DNA of 64,000 nt from Mycobacterium sp. DL99 (lineage in GTDB: Bacteria > Actinomycetota > Actinomycetes > Mycobacteriales > Mycobacteriaceae), in assembly GCF_004762045.1 (NCBI RefSeq), contig NZ_SJOM01000007.1, positions 5,197,798 to 5,261,797 on the forward strand, given 5' to 3'. This document shows positions 1-8,479 of the stretch, piece by piece. The translations under genes and the position numbers were made by a program. The notes beneath the pieces were generated by a model. The model searched no databases. It had not been told where the DNA came from and saw nothing but the letters and a program-made list of their open reading frames with translations. Numbering within the stretch: the stretch's first letter is position 1; every line of letters starts with the position of its first letter.

Positions 1-1918
1 AGCCGAACGCGTCCTCCATCTCGTTCTGCCATGGAGTGTCTGGGCCGAACGCATGCCCGGGCGCCGACTGCCGCTTGGCGTACAGCGCGACCAGTTCACT
101 GGCGATCTCACGAACAGCCTTGCGCGCCTTGGTTTTCGTGTTGGCCCAGTCGCTTCCGCCGAGCTTGGACAGCGACGGCGCCTCACCGCCGACGTACCGC
201 GACAGCTGATCGAGTGAATCCATCGGCACGTACAGCCGGTCCGATCCACCACCGCGTTTGGACGACGCGTACTCCAGCACCAGGTATTCGCGGCGGGCTC
301 CGCCGACCACCCGCTCGGTCATCTCGACGAACTTGCCGATGCCGTGCTGATCATGCACCACCAGATCCCCGGCGGACAGCGCCAGCGGATCGACGACGTT
401 ACGCCGTTTGGCCGCAAGCCTTTTACCCTCCGACGCCGTCACCCGGTTACCGGTCAGATCGGTCTCGGTGATGACCACGAGGTTGACCCCGGGCAGGATC
501 ACACCGTCGTGCAGCGGTCCCTTGAGCACCCCGACCACGCCGGCCTTGGGTGCCGCACCCGGCTCGAGCATCGCCGCCGCAATGTCGGATTCGCCGAGCT
601 GCTCGACGACGCGGTGTGCGGTACCGGCGCCCGGGGTGACCACCGCGGCGTACCCGCCGGTGGCGACGTGGGCGCGCAACATGGCGAAGATCTCGTCGAG
701 ACTCTGCTGACTGCGCGCCGACGGCGACGGCCGCAGGTCGAGTTCGATGGCCTTGCCGTCGGGCAGCTGGCTCAACGTCCACCACGGGTGCCCACCGGCG
801 ACGGAGTCTTCACGCGCCTGGTCGAACGGGACGAATCCCGACGCGCCCAGTGCCTCGATGTCGATGGGCGCATCCCCGCCGACCGCGGCCGTCGACCACG
901 ATGCCTCGAGGAACTCCTGCCCGGTCTTGATCAGGTCGGCCGCCCGGGTCCGCACCTTCTCCGGGTCGCACAGCAGGACCGGGGCCCCGTCGGGCAGGTG
1001 ATGCGTCAACGTCGTGGGCTGCACCGGATGCAGCAGCGGCAGCAGCGCCTCCATGCCGTCGACCGGGATGCCCTCGGCGAGTTTGGCCAGCATGTCGGGC
1101 ACGCTTCCCGTCACGCTGTTCTCGTGGGTGGGGTGCTCGGCGGATAGGACCGCGGCACGCTCGCGCACATCAGCGGTCATCAGCAGTTCGCGGCACGGCA
1201 CGGCGACCACGTTCTGCACCGGGATCTCGGGAATCGAGCGCTGGTCGGCGATCGAGAACATCCGTATCTCGGATATCTCGTCGCCCCAGAACTCGACGCG
1301 CACCGGGTGCTCAGCGGTGGGCGGGAACAGATCGAGAATGCCGCCGCGCACGGCGAACTCCCCGCGTTTGCCGACCATGTCGACGCGGGTGTAGGCCAGG
1401 TTGACCAGCCGGGTGATGACCGCCTCGAACTCCGCTTCGGCACCGACGGTGAGGGTGACGGGCTCGGTGCCCACGACGTCGGGGGCCATCGGTTGCAGCA
1501 GTGAACGGGTCGTGGTGACCACCACACGCAGCGGCGAGCCCAGTGTCGTGTCCTCGGGATGGGCCAGCCGACGCAGCAGCAACAACCGGGCACCGACGGT
1601 CTCGACACCCGGGGACAACCGCTCGTGCGGCAGCGTCTCCCAGGACGGGAACAGGGCGACAGCGTCGCCGAACACGCCGCGCAACTCGGCGGTCAGATCG
1701 TCGGCTTCCCGGCCGGTGGCGGCGACCACCAGCAACGGGCCCTGCTGGGCCAGCCCGGCCGCCACCAGCACGCGGGCACTGGCCGGCCCGACGAGTGCGA
1801 GATCGGCGGGCCGGTCGGCGGCGCGGTGAAGGACGTCCTGCAGGGACGGATCGGTTAATGCCAGCTCGACGAGACCCGCAATCGGGGTCTGAACATGGTT
1901 GTGCCCCGGTGCGGTCAT
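1..1918 (-). CDS. mfd: Transcription-repair coupling factor Mfd (N-terminal 639 codons, runs off the left edge)
   Basis: Mfd removes RNA polymerase stalled at DNA lesions and recruits UvrA. I translated the minus strand from the ATG at 1918-1916; the frame stays open to base 1. The protein begins MTAPGHNHVQTPIAGLVELA and contains the UvrB-like N-terminal region (GREADDLTAEL, FPSWETLPHERLSP, GEFAVRGGILDLFPP). It continues into the RNA-polymerase-interacting domain (DLVVHDQHGIGKF, YLVLEYA, DRLYVPMDSLDQLSRYVG). The helicase half lies outside the window. A TAGAAT -10 box sits just upstream. Family identity is certain from the conserved blocks; the start is well supported because the promoter is only 10 bp away. 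Confidence 0.96.
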   Translation of the reverse strand, partial: MTAPGHNHVQTPIAGLVELALTDPSLQDVLHRAADRPADLALVGPASARVLVAAGLAQQGPLLVVAATGREADDLTAELRGVFGDAVALFPSWETLPHERLSPGVETVGARLLLLRRLAHPEDTTLGSPLRVVVTTTRSLLQPMAPDVVGTEPVTLTVGAEAEFEAVITRLVNLAYTRVDMVGKRGEFAVRGGILDLFPPTAEHPVRVEFWGDEISEIRMFSIADQRSIPEIPVQNVVAVPCRELLMTADVRERAAVLSAEHPTHENSVTGSVPDMLAKLAEGIPVDGMEALLPLLHPVQPTTLTHHLPDGAPVLLCDPEKVRTRAADLIKTGQEFLEASWSTAAVGGDAPIDIEALGASGFVPFDQAREDSVAGGHPWWTLSQLPDGKAIELDLRPSPSARSQQSLDEIFAMLRAHVATGGYAAVVTPGAGTAHRVVEQLGESDIAAAMLEPGAAPKAGVVGVLKGPLHDGVILPGVNLVVITETDLTGNRVTASEGKRLAAKRRNVVDPLALSAGDLVVHDQHGIGKFVEMTERVVGGARREYLVLEYASSKRGGGSDRLYVPMDSLDQLSRYVGGEAPSLSKLGGSDWANTKTKARKAVREIASELVALYAKRQSAPGHAFGPDTPWQNEMEDAFG

Positions 1919-1927
1919 GATGGGGCC

Positions 1928-1933
1928 ATTCTA
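1928..1933 (-). promoter_or_regulatory. Candidate -10 box (TAGAAT) of mfd
   Basis: On the minus strand TAGAAT lies 9 nt before the mfd ATG, which would place transcription start about 2-3 nt before or at the ATG. This suggests a leaderless or nearly leaderless mRNA, a common arrangement in mycobacteria. No clear -35 was found. Confidence 0.4.
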
Positions 1934-1985
1934 CGGGCCCGGGATTTCGGCTCCGCCCCGATCGGTCCCGGGCGATCATGGAGCG

Positions 1986-2555
1986 ATGAAGCGTTTCGCG
2001 GCAGCGCTCGTTGTGGTCCTGACGGCGGTGTTCGCGGTGATCTGGCTCACCAGCCGGCACACGTCGGACTCCCAGCACGAGTCGGTGCCGACGCATCTCG
2101 GGCCGGACGGCATACCTGACTTCGCCGCCTACCCCGCCGTCGACGCGGCGCAGTACGTCCTGCGCGAGGGCCAAGGATTTCCGGTGCAGGGGTTCCGCAC
2201 GCCCGAGGGCTTCGTCTGCATGACCACCCAGCACCGGGCGATGTACGCGCTGGACTGCCGCGGGCCGTTCGTCGGCGCCCCCAACGACGCCAACCTCGCG
2301 CACCTGTTCAGCTACGGCACCACCAACGGCGCGATTCCGATGAGTTTCTCCCACACCGAAGAGCCGCTCAGCCCGGTCGACGGCATCACCGAGGAGGAGG
2401 CGCCGATGCTGCCCGCGGGCCAACGCTTCGATCTGGGCAACGCCGTGTGCATCCACACCGACGACATCCTGTTGGCCTGCCGGATGGCCGACCCGCAGAA
2501 GGGCAACGGGTTCATCGCCACCACCACTGACACGAGGTCCTTCGGTAGGACCTGA
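1986..2555 (+). CDS. Exported or membrane-anchored hypothetical protein
   Basis: 189 residues. The N-terminus MKRFAAALVVVLTAVFAVIW is a positively charged end followed by one hydrophobic segment, so the protein is a signal-anchor or secreted protein. The remainder is acidic, with four cysteines in an extracytoplasmic body (VCMTTQ, LDCRGP, VCIHTD, ACRMAD), possibly forming two disulfides. I do not recognise the family. It is divergent from mfd with 67 bp between them. The ATG at 1986 is chosen because it opens the signal sequence; an upstream in-frame GTG at 1899 would overlap mfd and bury the signal. The GGAG at 1980-1983 is unusually close to the ATG. Confidence 0.75.
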   Translation: MKRFAAALVVVLTAVFAVIWLTSRHTSDSQHESVPTHLGPDGIPDFAAYPAVDAAQYVLREGQGFPVQGFRTPEGFVCMTTQHRAMYALDCRGPFVGAPNDANLAHLFSYGTTNGAIPMSFSHTEEPLSPVDGITEEEAPMLPAGQRFDLGNAVCIHTDDILLACRMADPQKGNGFIATTTDTRSFGRT

Positions 2556-2624
2556 TTTTGGCGCGTCGAACCCCGTCCGGATGCTGCTAGCGTTCTGACA
2601 GCAGATCTTCAGACAGGAGCAGTG

Positions 2625-2645
2625 ATGGGCGGAGCCCGCCGATGA
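2625..2645 (+). other. Possible six-codon leader ORF (MGGARR) coupled to the hydrolase gene
   Basis: A strong AGGAG (2615-2619) is positioned for the ATG at 2625, not for the hydrolase ATG at 2642. The mini-ORF ends in TGA at 2643-2645, overlapping the hydrolase start as ATGA. It may be a translation-coupling leader, or the hydrolase may simply use the weaker GGAG at 2631-2634. Seen directly in sequence; function is inferred. Confidence 0.3.
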
Positions 2646-4213
2646 CCGTCACGATCTCCACCGTCACCGCCAGCAATCCGACCGCATTGTCTGATGCCGC
2701 AAGCCAATTGCAGGGCAAGATCGATCAGTTGGACGGGCTGATCAACACCCAGCGGAACACTCTGACTGATCTGGCCGGCGGGTGGAAAGGCACCGCTGCT
2801 GATGCGGCAATCGCCCGCGGCAACAAGAACCTGGACGATCAGACCCGCCTCCGGACCCGCCTGCAGAACACCCAGACCGCGTTGCGGGTGGGCGGCGCCA
2901 ACCTCACGCCGCTGCGCACCGAGATCCTCAACGTCGCCAAACAAGCGGTGAGCCTGGGCGCCACTGTCGCCGACAACGGCACCGTCACGGGCGCCGGAAA
3001 GCTCATGACACCCAAGCTGGCCGCGGCGTACACCGCCACACTGAAAGCCCTTCTCCAGCAATTCGATTCCGTCGACGCAGCGACGGCCAACGCCCTCAAA
3101 ACTGGTTCCTCAAACGATGGCCCGCAGGCAAGCAACATATTGGGCGACCCGCCGGCATCGCCGTTCAAGCGCGATCTCGACACCCTGAAGCCACCCGACG
3201 GTGCCACCGATACCGAGGTGAACCAGTGGTGGGACTCGTTGAGCGAAGAGGAGCAGAACCGCATCATCGTCGAGCGGCCAGATTGGGTCGGAAATCTCGA
3301 CGGGGTGCCCGGTACCGTGCGCGACTCGGCCAACCGCAACCGGCTCGCCAAGTTGCGCAACGACACCAACCTGACCTCCGAGGAGAAGGGCACCATCGCC
3401 GCGATCGACGACGCCCTGTCCAAGAACGACCGGCAGCTTCTTGTCCTCGATTTCGACGGCGAGCACCCGAAGGTCGCGGTCGCGACCGGCAACGTCGACA
3501 CCGCCGACCATGTCAGCGTCTATGTGCCGGGAACCGGCTCGGTGACCTACGACAAGCCCAACGAGGGCAATGACCTGCCGACGTACATCGAGCAGTCCGA
3601 ATGGCTGAAGAGCGAGACCGAGCGGGTGCTCGACAAGGCGGGCAAGGGCAACGAGACCGTGGCCACCGTGGCCTGGCTGGGCTACGAGCCGCCGTCCAAT
3701 CTGGCCCAGGCCGGCAGCGCCCACTACGCCGACGACAACGCGCCCAAACTCGCGTCGTTCATCAACGGGCTCGACAGCTCCCGCGACACCGACCCGCATC
3801 TCACCGTCCTCGGCCACTCCTACGGTTCGACCCTGGCCAGTGAGGCCCTGCAGCGCGGCACGGCCGCCGACGACGCCGTGTTCATGGGGTCGCCCGGATT
3901 GGAGACCAATCCGTGGCAGTTCTTCGGCCAGACCACACCGTCGGATCTGCACCTCACAGAGGGCCACGTGTTCGTCGAACATGCCAAGAACGACGTCGTC
4001 GCCGACCTGGGCCGATTCGGTTCCTCGATCCCGTCGAGCCTGCCCGGTTTCATCGACTTGTCCACGAACGCCGAGACCACCGCGCTGGGCTCCCGCAACG
4101 AGTCGACGGGCCACAGCAAGTACTCGTTCGTCGACACCACAGCGCTCTACAACCAGGCCGTCGTCGTGGCAGGGTTGGGACAGGACAAGAACTTTGTGAA
4201 GGTGGAGGATTGA
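2642..4213 (+). CDS. WXG100-like N-terminus fused to a DUF1023-type alpha/beta hydrolase
   Basis: 523 residues. Residues 1-150 are helical with a WxG turn (W48-K-G50), as in WXG100/Esx proteins, which suggests type VII secretion. The C-terminal half is an alpha/beta hydrolase of the DUF1023 type, with nucleophile Ser393 in GHSYGS, a probable acid in VEHAKNDVVADLG and a probable catalytic His491 in STGHSKYSF. No classical signal peptide is present. The gene overlaps the downstream lipoprotein by one base (TGATG), so the two products are probably co-expressed and may act together at the cell surface. Family and fold are recognised from motifs; the substrate is unknown and could be a lipid or ester. 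Confidence 0.85.
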   Translation: MTVTISTVTASNPTALSDAASQLQGKIDQLDGLINTQRNTLTDLAGGWKGTAADAAIARGNKNLDDQTRLRTRLQNTQTALRVGGANLTPLRTEILNVAKQAVSLGATVADNGTVTGAGKLMTPKLAAAYTATLKALLQQFDSVDAATANALKTGSSNDGPQASNILGDPPASPFKRDLDTLKPPDGATDTEVNQWWDSLSEEEQNRIIVERPDWVGNLDGVPGTVRDSANRNRLAKLRNDTNLTSEEKGTIAAIDDALSKNDRQLLVLDFDGEHPKVAVATGNVDTADHVSVYVPGTGSVTYDKPNEGNDLPTYIEQSEWLKSETERVLDKAGKGNETVATVAWLGYEPPSNLAQAGSAHYADDNAPKLASFINGLDSSRDTDPHLTVLGHSYGSTLASEALQRGTAADDAVFMGSPGLETNPWQFFGQTTPSDLHLTEGHVFVEHAKNDVVADLGRFGSSIPSSLPGFIDLSTNAETTALGSRNESTGHSKYSFVDTTALYNQAVVVAGLGQDKNFVKVED

Positions 4214-4788
4214 TGTGGCGTCTGGTGATCACTTTGCTGCTGGCCTTCACGTTGACAGGCTGCGGTCCGATGTTTGAGTCCGAGTACAAAGGTCCCGCCG
4301 AAGGCGATTACGGCTTCGGCACCCCTGAGGAACTCGGCACCCTGCTGGCCCGCCGTGATGCCGAAGAGGTCCTCGCCGACCGCGACAAGATGATCACCGA
4401 GATCACCACCGAGCTATCGCGGATTGTGCCGGGTTCGCGATGGCTGCCCCATCGCGAAGAGCGCAGCACCAACTGCGGCGAGTTCGGATCCACCGACGGC
4501 GAACGCTACTTCGGCCAGAACTTCGTCTCCGAGGTCCCGGTGCCTGCCACGTTGTGGGGGCAGGCGTCGCAGGCCGTCATCGACATCGCCGCCAGGCACG
4601 GCTACACCAACGTGACCGGACGAACCGAGAACCCCGTCGGCGACGAGTCGACTGATCTCACCATCACCGACAGCGAGGACGGCAGATTGTCGTTCGGCTC
4701 GCAGACCAACGCGGTCCTGCAGGTGGTGACCGGCTGCTACCTCACCGCCGAGAACAAGCGCAAGGCACGCGAAGCCGCACCCAAGTAG
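4213..4788 (+). CDS. LppA-like lipoprotein
   Basis: 191 residues. Signal sequence MWRLVITLLLAFTLTGC ends in a lipobox (L-T-G-C), so the mature N-terminal cysteine should be lipidated and membrane-anchored. The body resembles mycobacterial LppA/LppB/LprR: a helical segment (ADRDKMITEITTELSRIVPG) then a domain ending in VVTGCYLT with paired cysteines. It starts inside the stop codon of the hydrolase, and GTGGAGGA just upstream serves as ribosome binding site. Family assignment is from memory of the pattern and is moderate; the lipoprotein call is strong. Confidence 0.8.
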   Translation: MWRLVITLLLAFTLTGCGPMFESEYKGPAEGDYGFGTPEELGTLLARRDAEEVLADRDKMITEITTELSRIVPGSRWLPHREERSTNCGEFGSTDGERYFGQNFVSEVPVPATLWGQASQAVIDIAARHGYTNVTGRTENPVGDESTDLTITDSEDGRLSFGSQTNAVLQVVTGCYLTAENKRKAREAAPK

Positions 4789-4837
4789 CGATATGCACGC
4801 TCGACGAAACCCGTAGCGGGGCCGAAAATCTCCGCGA

Positions 4838-4864
4838 TTGGACCCGCCCGAGCAGCCTTACGAT
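4838..4864 (+). promoter_or_regulatory. Candidate promoter of the DUF4132/MoxR/VWA/SWIM operon
   Basis: TTGGAC (4838-4843) and TACGAT (4859-4864) are separated by 15 bp, in the 121-bp gap before the five-gene operon. The spacing is a little short, so the call is tentative. No other promoter-like stretch is seen inside the operon, whose genes all overlap or abut. Confidence 0.4.
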
Positions 4865-4909
4865 GTTTAACTCCCGGTGGCGAACAGCGCCGCGGATGAG
4901 GGGAATTCA

Positions 4910-7900
4910 GTGGAGTCAAAGAGCACCGCGTCACAGGACATCCCGCCCTGGTTGGCAGACGGCGATCCCGTACACCTCGACGACGCATTCATCGACACAG
5001 CGCTCCCCACCCGCGCCCACCCACCGAGCAGCCTTCGGGAACCCGACTGGCAGGCCGCGGCAAACGTGGTCGCTGAATGCCGAGAAGCGATCGACCTGGA
5101 TCAGACCGATCCGACGATCCGCGACACGGTGATCTCGGCCATGGACCGGCAGCCGAACGAGCACACGCGGGCTGAGAACGCTGTGCTGCTGGCCGCGAGT
5201 CGCTACAGCGGCCTGCTCTATGTGATCGCGGCCAAGAACGGACTTCTTGAGGCGGTCGATACCCTGATCGAATCGCTGCGCATCAGCCGCATCCAGACCT
5301 GGGACAGTTCCACTAGAAGTCATCGCTTCCACCTGCTCAACCAGCCCAGCGACCGAAGCTACACACATGACCCGCTAGACCCTCATTTCGAGGTGCTACG
5401 TCGGTTGGCCTGCCTGGCCTCCGACGAGGAATACGCGCAGGTCGTCGCCGCTGTACGGGCGGCCGCGGTGCACATGGAACCCGTGCGCCGGGCCGCCTTT
5501 GCCCTGGCTCTGCCCGATACCCCGGACCTCAGCGACGAGCTGATCGCCGAGTTCGCCGACTCCGACTCGGAGTGGCTGCCCTGGCTGCCCTGGCTGCAGG
5601 CCACCGCGGCCGACGCGAAGCTGATCGACCGGGCCCGGCCACGAAAGCGACCCGAATACGGGGCCTTCGAGTACACCCCGCGGTACCTCAACGCCCTGGT
5701 GGTCAACCATGGCTCGGCGGCGCTGAGCACTTTGGTCCCGCACGCGTCCGTCGAAGCGGCGGGCGACGCACTGGCGCGGATCGGGTTGCCCGAGGCCATC
5801 CGGGCGCTGGCCGGTGTTGCCAGCGCCAGCAAATCCAATCAGCTACGGCTGCGCACCGCCATCGACCGCTGGCCTGCGGCCGCCGTCGCTGGGCTTGCCC
5901 AGGCAGTCGGCGACGGTGGTCGCGACGCCGCCACGTCCCGGATGTTGCTCGGCGGTCTGGTGGCTGAACATCGCGAGCTGGCGGAAGCGGTGCGCCCTTG
6001 GTTGACGGGCAACGCTGCCGGTGCCTTCGACAGCGTCACCGAGCAGATCAGTGGCCACCACGACGAGGCCACGCCCGACGAGCTGCCGCAGGTGCTGGCC
6101 GACCCGCCGTGGTTGCGGCCCAAGCGGAAGCAGGTTCTGGTCGAGGGCCTGGAGCCGCTGCCGCTGGCCCCGGTAGCGCGCTGGCGCGACGGTCAACGTG
6201 AGAACTGGTCTCGATCTAGGAGTTCCAACGCGGCTCGGGCCGCACACGCTCCGGATGCCGGTAGCCCGGGCCAAGGTCGGTTACGGGGCCTGTTTCAGAA
6301 GCTGAACACTCGCGATCGGGTTGACGTCACCACCGCTGAAGTGGCCGAGGCGGTGAAAGCGATCTGCTACACCGGCTACTACGCGAAGCCGGCCGACGAT
6401 GTCCTGCCCGAGCTGCAGCAGAACGTCGCTGTGGCACTGCGTACCGGCGACGTCACCGCAACCGTCACGGCCTTCCAGGAATGGGCCACGGCGTACGGAG
6501 CGCTCCCGGGATGGAGATCGGTGGTCATTGAGGGCCGCAAGCTGTGCGGCAGCGGCCGCGAAGCGAAGATACTCGACCGCATCTCCCCCGGGTTCGGGCT
6601 GCGACTGTGGAATGCGCTGGTCGGCACCACGGATTCCGACTACGAAGTGCTATTTGTGCTCGCCCATGAGGGTGTCGATGCACTGCCCGGGTTGGTAACC
6701 CTGGTCCGCCGTCGTCCCTCCGAACACCTTTCCACGGCAATCGTTTTCGGCGCGGTCGAGCTTGCCCCCTTGGCCGCGCGCGCCTTCCGTCTCTCGAAAA
6801 CCCTGCGCGGCGAGGCCGACACCTGGTTGCGCACCCACCCCGAACACGCTGCCGCCGGGCTGATCCCCGCGGCCATCGGCAAACCGGGCGAGGCCAGGGA
6901 CAATGCCGCAACAGCCTTGCGAGCCATGGCTGTCCAAGGCCACCGCGAGCTGATCCTGTCCACCGCGGCGGCGTACCACCGCGACGACGTGACCGCAGCG
7001 GTAACGGCCATGCTCGACGAGGACCCCACCGACCTGTACCCGACCAAGCGCAGCAAATTGCCGGCCTATTGGGCGCCGGCAGCGTGGCGTAGACCAAAGC
7101 TGCACTCCGGCAAGCCATTACCGCTGAACGCTGTCGACCACCTCGGCACCATGCTGGCCTTCCCCACCGGGGACGGCGTCTACGCCGGGATCGGCCATGT
7201 CGTCGACGCCTGCACCGCGGACTCACTGGCCGACTTCGGCTGGGACCTGTTCTCGGCGTGGCTGGCTGCGGGTGCACCCAGCAAGGACAGCTGGGCCATG
7301 ACCAGCCTGGGGTTGTTCGGCAACGACGACACCGCGCGACGGTTCACGCCGTTTGTGCGGGCCTGGCCCGGCGAATCTCAGCACAAGCGAGCCGTCGTCG
7401 GCCTGGACGTGCTGGCCGGGATCGGTTCCGATGTCGCGCTGATGATGCTCAACGGCATCGCGAGCAAGGTCAAATTCAAGGCGTTGCAGGAACGGGCCCG
7501 GGAGAAGATCACTCAGATCGCCGACGACCGGGGCCTGACGACCGCCGAACTGGAAGATCGCCTGGCGCCCGACCTGGGGCTGGAACCGGACGGCACCATG
7601 CTGCTGGATTTCGGTCCGCGACAGTTCCGGGTCGGCTTCGACGAAGCCCTCAAACCGTTTGTGCGCGACAGCGATGGGGCCCGGCTCAAGGAGCTTGCCA
7701 AGGCGCGTCGTGACGACGACGCCGAGTTGGCCACCGCCGCCACGGCCCGGTGGAGGGCACTCAAGAAGGACGCCCGCACCGTTGCGGGGCAGCAGGTGCT
7801 GCGCCTCGAGTTGGCGATGTGTGCGCGCCGCCGCTGGAGCGTGCCGGTGTACGAGCAGTTCCTGGCCGGCCATCCGTTGGTGCGGCACCTGGTGCAGCGG

Positions 7901-8479
7901 CTGGTGTGGGCCACCTACACCGACGCCGGAATCGACCGGTGCTTCCGCGTCGCCGAAGACGGTCAGTACACCGACGCCGACGACGAGCCGATCACGCTGG
8001 CCGACGATGCCGTCATCGGACTGCCGCACGCACTGGAGCTTCCCGAGGCCGACGCCGGCGGTTTCGGTCAGCTGTTCACCGATTACGAACTGCTGCAGCC
8101 CTTTACCCAGCTCGGCCGGGACACCTACCGACTCACCGAGGCCGAGAAGTCCAGCACCGAACTCACCCGGTGGAGCAATATCGTCGTCCCCACCGGAAAG
8201 ATCCTCGGCCTGACCAATCGCGGCTGGGAACGCGGTATGCCACAGGACGCCGGCGTGATCCACGAAATGGAGAAGCCGCTGCCGGGTGGCTGGAGAGCGG
8301 TCGCCGGGCTCTCCGAAGGCCTTGCCGTCGGGGCCCTCGATTACTTCCCCGAACAGAGCATCGACGGCGTCGTTGTCGGTACTCCCGGGAAGTGGACCGT
8401 CGACGCGAAGCCCTTCGGCAAGCTCGACGAGATCACCGCGAGTGAACTGATCCGTGACCTGGAGGGCCTACGTGGCTGA
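4910..8479 (+). CDS. DUF4132 protein, MolR/YehI-like (first gene of five-gene system)
   Basis: 1189 residues from the GTG at 4910, which has GAGGGG six bases upstream; an in-frame GTG at 4877 is the alternative. The N-terminal two thirds are alpha-helical and Ala/Leu/Arg rich, resembling HEAT-like repeats. A DUF4132 core spans about residues 945-1085 (RWRALKKDARTVAGQQ, ELAMCARRRWSVPVYEQF, GHPLVRHLVQRLVWATY, DYELLQPFTQLGRDTYRL), followed by a C-terminal tail with LTNRGWERGMPQDAGVI. E. coli YehI/MolR is similar in length but carries an N-terminal WGR domain, which I do not see here. It heads an operon in which every junction overlaps or is separated by two bases. Biochemical function of the family is unknown. 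Confidence 0.9.
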   Translation: MESKSTASQDIPPWLADGDPVHLDDAFIDTALPTRAHPPSSLREPDWQAAANVVAECREAIDLDQTDPTIRDTVISAMDRQPNEHTRAENAVLLAASRYSGLLYVIAAKNGLLEAVDTLIESLRISRIQTWDSSTRSHRFHLLNQPSDRSYTHDPLDPHFEVLRRLACLASDEEYAQVVAAVRAAAVHMEPVRRAAFALALPDTPDLSDELIAEFADSDSEWLPWLPWLQATAADAKLIDRARPRKRPEYGAFEYTPRYLNALVVNHGSAALSTLVPHASVEAAGDALARIGLPEAIRALAGVASASKSNQLRLRTAIDRWPAAAVAGLAQAVGDGGRDAATSRMLLGGLVAEHRELAEAVRPWLTGNAAGAFDSVTEQISGHHDEATPDELPQVLADPPWLRPKRKQVLVEGLEPLPLAPVARWRDGQRENWSRSRSSNAARAAHAPDAGSPGQGRLRGLFQKLNTRDRVDVTTAEVAEAVKAICYTGYYAKPADDVLPELQQNVAVALRTGDVTATVTAFQEWATAYGALPGWRSVVIEGRKLCGSGREAKILDRISPGFGLRLWNALVGTTDSDYEVLFVLAHEGVDALPGLVTLVRRRPSEHLSTAIVFGAVELAPLAARAFRLSKTLRGEADTWLRTHPEHAAAGLIPAAIGKPGEARDNAATALRAMAVQGHRELILSTAAAYHRDDVTAAVTAMLDEDPTDLYPTKRSKLPAYWAPAAWRRPKLHSGKPLPLNAVDHLGTMLAFPTGDGVYAGIGHVVDACTADSLADFGWDLFSAWLAAGAPSKDSWAMTSLGLFGNDDTARRFTPFVRAWPGESQHKRAVVGLDVLAGIGSDVALMMLNGIASKVKFKALQERAREKITQIADDRGLTTAELEDRLAPDLGLEPDGTMLLDFGPRQFRVGFDEALKPFVRDSDGARLKELAKARRDDDAELATAATARWRALKKDARTVAGQQVLRLELAMCARRRWSVPVYEQFLAGHPLVRHLVQRLVWATYTDAGIDRCFRVAEDGQYTDADDEPITLADDAVIGLPHALELPEADAGGFGQLFTDYELLQPFTQLGRDTYRLTEAEKSSTELTRWSNIVVPTGKILGLTNRGWERGMPQDAGVIHEMEKPLPGGWRAVAGLSEGLAVGALDYFPEQSIDGVVVGTPGKWTVDAKPFGKLDEITASELIRDLEGLRG

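Noticed and set aside
1311..2456. Long minus-strand frame (381 codons) spanning the mfd start
   Set aside because: It runs over the mfd start region and the divergent exported-protein gene in other frames; its translation is Arg/Gly-rich with no domain, typical of a GC-rich shadow frame.
3110..4114. 334-codon frame antisense to the alpha/beta hydrolase
   Set aside because: The plus strand shows clear hydrolase motifs and a coupled downstream gene; the antisense protein has no recognisable pattern or ribosome binding site.
7223..8263. 346-codon frame antisense to the DUF4132 gene
   Set aside because: Low-complexity Arg/Gly/Val composition and no motif; the plus strand encodes the conserved DUF4132 core.
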